A DNA stretch of 32,743 bases from Mesostigma viride (Eukaryota > Streptophyta > Mesostigmatophyceae > Mesostigmatales > Mesostigmataceae): positions 1 through 32,743 of the forward strand of contig RPFO01002251.1 in NCBI GenBank assembly GCA_009746045.1, given 5' to 3'. This document shows positions 28,363 through 32,743 of the stretch, in pieces (position 1 is the first letter of the stretch; each line of letters starts with the position of its first letter). A program made the position numbers and the translations under genes. The notes under the pieces were generated by a model that ran no database searches, had not been told where the DNA came from, and saw only the letters and a list, made by a program, of their open reading frames with translations.

Positions 28363-29217
28363 CACCATTTTTCCCTCGACGGATGAACACAGCGCGCGCG
28401 ATCGACGTTCCTCCTGCTTGAGTCTCATCACCTTGTGATTTTCCTTTACGCGTTCATCGCTGGCCACGGCGTCGTGAACGCCCTCGGCCTTGAACACCGG
28501 CTCCCACACATCCCTGCTCCTTTTCGCCACCGATACGGGGTTCTCTTTGGTGCGACGGATCTTATCGGTCTCGAGCACTTGCAAAAAATGCATGGCGGCA
28601 CTCTGCACATCGCTGTTCAAGTCCCTCGATGAACCGCTCGCTTTGTACAAGTCGCGCAACTGAGCCGCCGTCTTTCCCGTAACGGTCACATTGTTGGTAT
28701 CATGAACGATCGGATATAGCATACCGCATCCCTTATGATCATCCATATACCCCTTTATAGCATCGTTCAGCTGGCGAGCGGACAAGCTGCTCTTCACGCG
28801 GCTGTGATCGTCCAAGTTTACCAGCGCCCCCTCCTTGGCATCCGCCCGCCTCAGGATGTCCTCGGCCAGAGTACGGTCCGCGTTCAAGTACCGCTCCAGA
28901 AGGACGGACATCTTCTCGCGGAACTTGGCGGCCATCTTGCCGGGGAGCAGCATTATGATGCGTGTCAGGCCCTGACGGCCCGTCACCGGGGTGTCTCGCT
29001 GCCTGGCCCCGGGGAATTTCCAGAGGTGGCAGTGCGCCACCTCTGGAAATGACTCCTTGAGGCGCGACCAAGTCTTCTTGGCACATGAATCCCCAAGGGC
29101 AGCCATCGCATCGAAGACAGAAATTCTGCCATCATCTGTCACCCTTATTTTCCCCGCAAATTGAGGGTCGTCATCCTGCCCATCAACGGGTTTCAAGTAT
29201 TCCACGAGGGCTGCCAT
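28351..29217 (-). CDS. BRO/KilA-N-like DNA-binding protein, 288 aa
   Basis: Begins MAALVEYLKPVDGQDDDP. Residues 22-112 match the BRO-N/KilA-N style of viral proteins as I know it: a strand-rich start (GKIRVTDDGRISVFDAMAAL), then KKTWSRLKESFP, the WKFPGARQRDTPVTG segment (66-80) and RIIMLLPGKMAAKFREKMSVLLERYL. These domains bind DNA and are common in large DNA viruses and their integrated relics. Residues 113-288 are charged and helical with a basic C-terminus (MRLKQEERRSRALC) and no recognised domain. The frame is intact. A 15-bp inverted repeat lies inside the coding DNA (29016-29050). A decayed copy starts at 32107 on the other strand. Confidence 0.6.
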   Translation of the reverse strand: MAALVEYLKPVDGQDDDPQFAGKIRVTDDGRISVFDAMAALGDSCAKKTWSRLKESFPEVAHCHLWKFPGARQRDTPVTGRQGLTRIIMLLPGKMAAKFREKMSVLLERYLNADRTLAEDILRRADAKEGALVNLDDHSRVKSSLSARQLNDAIKGYMDDHKGCGMLYPIVHDTNNVTVTGKTAAQLRDLYKASGSSRDLNSDVQSAAMHFLQVLETDKIRRTKENPVSVAKRSRDVWEPVFKAEGVHDAVASDERVKENHKVMRLKQEERRSRALCSSVEGKMVACQ

Positions 29218-29400
29218 CGCTATTTGACTATTAAGGAGATTGTTTTCTTTTTAAACTAAACGAACATCGACTCTCGATTGCCGAGGAACCTCTAACCAGC
29301 CCGGCGAATTTCCAGTTGTAAAGAAATTTACAACTTACTCAAACATACGCGAGAGGGTCTCGCTGCCTGGCCCCGGTGAATTTCTAGTGTACACTTCCTC
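29218..29400 (-). pseudogene. BRO-derived fragments and leader before the BRO gene
   Basis: Two short pieces resemble the WKFPGARQRDTP segment of the neighbouring gene: 29358-29395 (GTCTCGCTGCCTGGCCCCGG then GAATTTCTAG) and 29301-29335 (CCGGCGAATTTCCAG). Each is followed by a different inverted repeat: AGTGTACACT, and AGTTGTAAA/TTTACAACT. Both lie in one minus-strand frame broken by stops. The stretch also carries GTAAGT, so a leader intron cannot be excluded. Confidence 0.45.
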
Positions 29401-29595
29401 ACGGGTCGACTGGCAGTGTGATCTGGTATGTCACACATCGGACCGGGTGTTCGGCCTTTATAGGAGCGACCGCCCCGCCGGCGCCCGTCGCATCGGTCAC
29501 AGAACGCGACGTGGCTCGACCAAAGCGCGTCCGTACCGTCTACCACCCGTCGGATGACGAGGCAATGACAAAAAATGATAGAAACTAAACGAACA
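29253..29595. repeat. 14-bp direct repeats AAACTAAACGAACA bracketing an insert
   Basis: AAACTAAACGAACA occurs at 29253-29266 and 29582-29595. The right copy contains the stop codon of the nuclease gene, the left copy lies in the leader of the BRO gene. The 315 bases between them hold the promoter and BRO fragments. Removing them would leave a compact nuclease-BRO gene pair. Confidence 0.7.
29451..29553 (-). promoter_or_regulatory. BRO promoter copy 1
   Basis: Read on the minus strand: GTACGGACGCGCTTTGGTCG, GTGACCGATGCGACGGGCGC, GCGGTCGCTCCTATAAAGG, then CCGA. The TATA box is CTATAAAGG (29455-29463). A homologous block at 31930-32049 precedes the decayed BRO copy, which is good evidence that this is a promoter and belongs to the BRO gene. 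Confidence 0.6.
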
Positions 29596-29923
29596 CGTTG
29601 GGGTTCTGCAACTCGATCTCTTTATCGAGGGTCAGTTCGATGTCGTACAGATCGCAGAGTTCCTTAAGGGCTAGTAGCTTTTCCACAGTCACGTTGGGTG
29701 TTGTAACGGTGCGGAAAACATGCAACCTCTTGGAGTAGCCCGGATAATCGAGGGCGTATCCCAGCACCTGTCCCACACCTTGGAAGGCCTGGCTGAACTC
29801 TTTGACTTCGATGACCACCTTGGGGTCGTGACAGAGGATATCAATCACTCCAGCCCTGCACCTGACTTCGCGTTCTCCATTGACACGGGCAGCCAGGTCA
29901 GCCTGAACGTCCTTTTCGGTCAA
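29585..29923 (-). CDS. Small PD-(D/E)XK nuclease-like protein, 112 aa
   Basis: MTEKDVQADLAARVNGEREV is followed by AGVIDILCHDPKVVIEVKEF. This gives the PD-(D/E)XK pattern: Glu17 or Glu19 in the first helix/strand, Asp28 in GVIDIL, and Glu39-x-Lys41 in IEVK. GVGQVLGYALDYPGYSKRLHVF then fits the helix and strand that carry the motif-IV Gln (Gln52). Such compact nuclease-like proteins occur in large DNA viruses, archaea and mobile elements. The catalytic set appears complete, so DNA cleavage is likely, but the target is unknown. TATA-like CTATATC lies near 30017. It is upstream of the BRO gene on the same strand. Confidence 0.65.
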   Translation of the reverse strand: MTEKDVQADLAARVNGEREVRCRAGVIDILCHDPKVVIEVKEFSQAFQGVGQVLGYALDYPGYSKRLHVFRTVTTPNVTVEKLLALKELCDLYDIELTLDKEIELQNPNVFV

Positions 29924-30469
29924 TTGCCTTTTCCTCTTTTTATGAGAATTGGCGGTAATCAGAACTCGTTCAAGCTCCTCCCATGACGAGCAGGTACATC
30001 ATCTGCTGGCAGATATAGTATCAATTTTTTACAGGAGGCGACGACACGCGACATGATAAACAGTAGAGTAAGTAGTAACTGGAAAACTGCGTCGAAGGGT
30101 CATGATTCTGCGTGTCATGGCCGCAGTAAGGCATGCCACGGAGTACTATGCTAATGCCTGGGCCAGCTGCGTAGACAACAAAGGATAATTACCACAAACG
30201 TTTAGAACAAGCCCTATCGTCTGCATCAATCCCCGGAACCCGCGCCCAATGCGCCCTGTTAAGGGGTCCGCCACTTAGACTGGGGATGTAAATCCCTCAT
30301 CCGATGCTGTCTCCCTTACTTGACGTGGTATGGCAAAGCTGATCAGTGCAAAGACCTTCTGGAAGTCAGACACTGGCATGCTGTGCAGCATCACCAGAAA
30401 ACGGGCGAACTCGGTTTTTCTTCCCGCAGTTCTCTTGGCCCTTTTATTAAAATGAGGGTATAGTCAATT
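29924..30469. other. Intergenic region upstream of nuclease gene
   Basis: About 545 bases. Minus-strand TATA-like element near 30017-30023; otherwise no gene, repeat or RNA structure recognised. Confidence 0.5.
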
Positions 30470-30747
30470 TTGGCGAGCCGGCCATCGAGGGCCTGGGCTT
30501 CCTGCCGGCTGTTCGGGATCAATTGGCGGCAACCGGGGTTCCGAGTCGGATTTTTCGGAGGGGTGGTTCCCGCCGAAGGGTGTATAGGGATCAAGGGCCG
30601 AACCCGTACGCGAATGCACGAGCAATCGTTGAGATGTATAAGGCGGCGAGAACGATCCTTGACGACTGACTCTCGTTCCATCCGTAGCATGCAGTTCAGG
30701 TGCGTCCGTTCGACAGGCCAGCAGGATTCTGCGAAAACGTACGGAAC

Positions 30748-31308
30748 ATGGCCAGGGACGGAATACGCGCGAACAAGATATTCGATATGCATCAAAATTC
30801 TGGCCGAAAGGGCGGCAACGGGACCGCACGCTGGAGCAACAATGAGGGCGCTAACGTAGTTGCCGAGTCGATCGAGACGCTACAATATAGCGGTCGCAGA
30901 GGGTTACATGTAAATATTGTAATACAATACAGCGAGACTGAGGTGTTGGATTACGAAGGGCCGGACGACGCAAAAATCGTAGTTAAGAAATTTGGGGTTG
31001 GGAAAAAAAACGAGCCGCCCATCCCTTTGAAGGAACCGCAAACGCACCGCCGCCGACGAGGAGTTTTTCCTCACGAGACCCGGCGGAAAGGGCCTTCTGG
31101 CGACACATGGAACGGACGTGGCTCCGCCAAAAGGGACGCTATTTGTCCACGGGCGTCGCCAGGAACGGATTCGACAGAGTCGGACACGAGAGGGCCTCGT
31201 CATGGTAGAGTGAGCGTAGATGTAGCTCGTGTAATGAGCATGGTGATGTGCGCGGCGCAAGATACCGGCACCATTAGCAGGAAATTTGCTACGGATCCGG
31301 CCGTGTGA
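30748..31308 (+). CDS. Unknown ORF, 186 aa, low confidence
   Basis: An open frame from the first in-frame ATG at 30748 (MARDGIRANKIFDMHQNSGR). It has a mixed hydrophilic N-terminal half (NVVAESIETLQYSGRRGLHV, TEVLDYEGPDDAKIVVKKFG) and a basic Arg/Pro-rich second half of non-globular look. No domain is recognised. The alternative frame starting near 30470 overlaps its first third. The region has GC-rich composition like the viral-type block, but no clear promoter. It may be chance. Confidence 0.25.
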   Translation: MARDGIRANKIFDMHQNSGRKGGNGTARWSNNEGANVVAESIETLQYSGRRGLHVNIVIQYSETEVLDYEGPDDAKIVVKKFGVGKKNEPPIPLKEPQTHRRRRGVFPHETRRKGPSGDTWNGRGSAKRDAICPRASPGTDSTESDTRGPRHGRVSVDVARVMSMVMCAAQDTGTISRKFATDPAV

Positions 31309-31728
31309 GAGTGGCTAGAGGATCTTGCGTGGAGGTGATTGAAATCCAGGCTAGGTGTGTTGGTATCCGGCGCTGTGTACTGAATGAGCGCTGAACGGGG
31401 TTCGGAGCGACGAGACCGGGATAGGCGGATGGTCGAGGAGTACATGAGAGGTGCGCGGCAGGCAAGACCCTGAGAAAGCGTTGTGCGGACGAATCAAAAC
31501 GTGAGCGCTGTGGAACCGGCCCAGGTCGGGAGCAGGACAGGAACATATAACCTAATATTGTCTTTGCGCTTCACGCGGGGACGGGGACGGACGCCCGATG
31601 ACAGGGCGCGTGAGACGAAAGCTGTCGCGGGAAGGCAACTGCGGACGGCGAGATGAGTCTCGCAGGTTAAACTTTCAGAGCGATTTGTGGTGTGAGGCGA
31701 GTATGTGTGTCCCATGAGCGATTTAAAG
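31309..31728. other. Spacer with nothing recognised
   Basis: 420 bases, GC-rich. The minus-strand frames here are short and of non-protein composition. Confidence 0.5.
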
Positions 31729-31924
31729 TATATTTTTGACAGGAGCGATTTCCCCTATAAAATGGGCGGTGGTTAGTGCCACTTGCATAATGTGCAGCAT
31801 CTCCATAAAATAATCAGGGCAGGGCCTTTAATTATTTGACAGCTTTCCGCTAGTAAAATGGCGTGGGTAGGTGCCCACGTGCATAACGGTGGCAAAGCAC
31901 TTCCCATAATATAAATTCAAGGCT
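31729..31924 (-). repeat. Two diverged inverse copies of the 105-bp satellite unit
   Basis: On the minus strand the words TATGGGAAGTGC, GCCACCGTTATGCACGTGG, GCACCTACCCACG, AGCTGTCAAAT and CCCATTTTATAGGGGAAAT follow in the same order as in the array at 25229-26804. Two copies, about 31729-31836 and 31836-31924, are clearly diverged. Confidence 0.8.
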
Positions 31925-31929
31925 TACGG

Positions 31930-32049
31930 ATGGTCGACGGTCACGGACGCCTTTGGTCGAGCCATCGGAAGCGAAGAGCAAGCGTCGGCGTCCCGTGACC
32001 GATCGCGACGGGCGCGGCTGGGGTCGGTCGCGCTCCTATTAAAGGCCGA
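31930..32049 (+). promoter_or_regulatory. BRO promoter copy 2 (inverted duplicate)
   Basis: GTCACGGACGCCTTTGGTCG, then GTGACCGATCGCGACGGGCG, GGTCGCGCTCCTATTAAAGG and CCGACAC parallel the block at 29451-29553 in order and spacing, with a small insertion. TATA-like CTATTAAAGG is at 32036-32045, about 62 bases before the decayed BRO start. Confidence 0.6.
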
Positions 32050-32106
32050 CACACATCCTCGTTGGGTTGTCAACAGTGTTACCCTTATTCCGATAGTCAG
32101 TGAGCA

Positions 32107-32245
32107 ATGTCGCCCTCGTGGAATACCTGAAGAGTCCGTTGATTGGTAGGGCAGAGGCAAGACCCTCAATTTGCTGGAAGATATAGGGTGACAGTAGGCG
32201 GAAAAGATTTCGGTGGATCGATGCCATAGCGGAAGTGCATACTGT
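32107..32245 (+). pseudogene. Decayed BRO-like gene start
   Basis: ATGTCGCCCTCGTGGAATAC matches the start of the BRO-like gene at 29217. Further matches follow in order: CCGTTGAT, GACCCTCAATTTGC, AGGGTGACAG, AGA(A/T)TTTC and CGATGC. Indels put the match in several frames, so it is a pseudogene. Similarity fades after about 32245. With the promoter copy it shows that a whole promoter-plus-BRO cassette was duplicated in inverted orientation. Confidence 0.65.
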
Positions 32246-32743
32246 TCTCAATCAAAAGATGGTTCTTTTCTGGACAAACTCTTTCGACAGCTGAGCCGAG
32301 GGCTTTCCGACAATCCGGTCAAGAAGGAGCAGATGAGGCAGCGTGTGTATTCAACTCTTTTTCATCCATCTGAGGGTAGTTGTGTGGCTTTCAGCGTAGC
32401 AGGGCTTTGAGCCTAAGACTAGGAAGAATGAGCGATAGCGGCTCATCCTGTTAAGTGAGTCGTGCGGATGGTGGTGTTACGTGTGGGGTTCGCTGGAGGA
32501 ATCAGACGTAGAATTCCGTGGAGCATGGAAAGGACGGTGGACCAAGGGCGTAGCGGGGCGCAGAGTAGAAGGCTGGTTCTCCTGAGCAAAAGGGTGGTAT
32601 CAAGCGGCTCGTAGCTTTCAACGGGAACAAGACCCCCTTAGCGGACGGTTCCAGAGGCTTGAAAACTTCATTGTGCATTCGTTGCCCTTGTCTCCTCATA
32701 GTTTTGACGGGATTCGTCACGGTCTATCAAGACCTGGCTGGCT
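32246..32743. other. Right end, no gene recognised
   Basis: Nothing convincing. A 72-codon minus frame at 32502-32720 has a Pro/Ser-rich composition but no recognised domain, and no promoter is seen. Confidence 0.5.

Overview
The window looks like repeat-rich nuclear DNA of a eukaryote. Support comes from candidate GT..AG introns, TATA/CCAAT-type promoters, AATAAA signals, an LTR, a non-LTR retrotransposon tail, a hAT element with an exact 8-bp target duplication, and several tandem-repeat arrays. Nothing resembles bacterial operon structure. Paired AACGG/CCGTT palindromes match the core bound by plant MYB3R-type factors (MSA element), so a green-lineage host is possible. I cannot name the organism.

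Layout. 1-2.2 kb: a gag-like ORF running off the left edge and an unknown coiled-coil ORF, both on the minus strand. 2.4-6.3 kb: a 40-bp minisatellite in two blocks, interleaved with two duplicated non-coding segments. 6.34-7.09 kb: a solo LTR. 7.1-9.6 kb: non-coding DNA with repeated palindromic AACGGCCGTT sites and short duplications. 9.6-15.5 kb: the remains of one intron-containing host-type gene, split by two DNA transposons (a 1.69-kb element flanked by CTAG and a 1.285-kb hAT element). 16.1-17.9 kb: two non-LTR retrotransposon 3' ends in inverted orientation.

17.93-22.97 kb is the most unusual part. It is an almost perfect 5.03-kb palindrome with no central spacer. Each arm carries a two-TM protein gene and a CxHG-repeat Cys/His protein gene. 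The two genes are divergent and are fed by a promoter region that is itself a mirror-image duplication around an AT-rich core. To the right lie GC-rich minisatellites, a G-run array (23.5-23.8 kb), a 50-bp array (24.5-25.1 kb) and a 105-bp array (25.2-26.8 kb).

27.0-32.2 kb is compact and virus-like. On the minus strand are a frameshifted zinc-finger gene with a heat-shock-type promoter, a BRO/KilA-N-like gene, and a small PD-(D/E)XK nuclease. A decayed second BRO copy with the same promoter lies on the plus strand at 32.1 kb. One promoter motif (CCAAT followed by CGCTCCGTTT) is shared between the palindrome and the zinc-finger gene. My best inference, not proven, is that 17.9-32.2 kb contains pieces of an endogenised nuclear dsDNA virus or large virus-like mobile element, and that the palindrome is a fused terminal inverted repeat or a fold-back product. 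An assembly or amplification fold-back must be excluded first.
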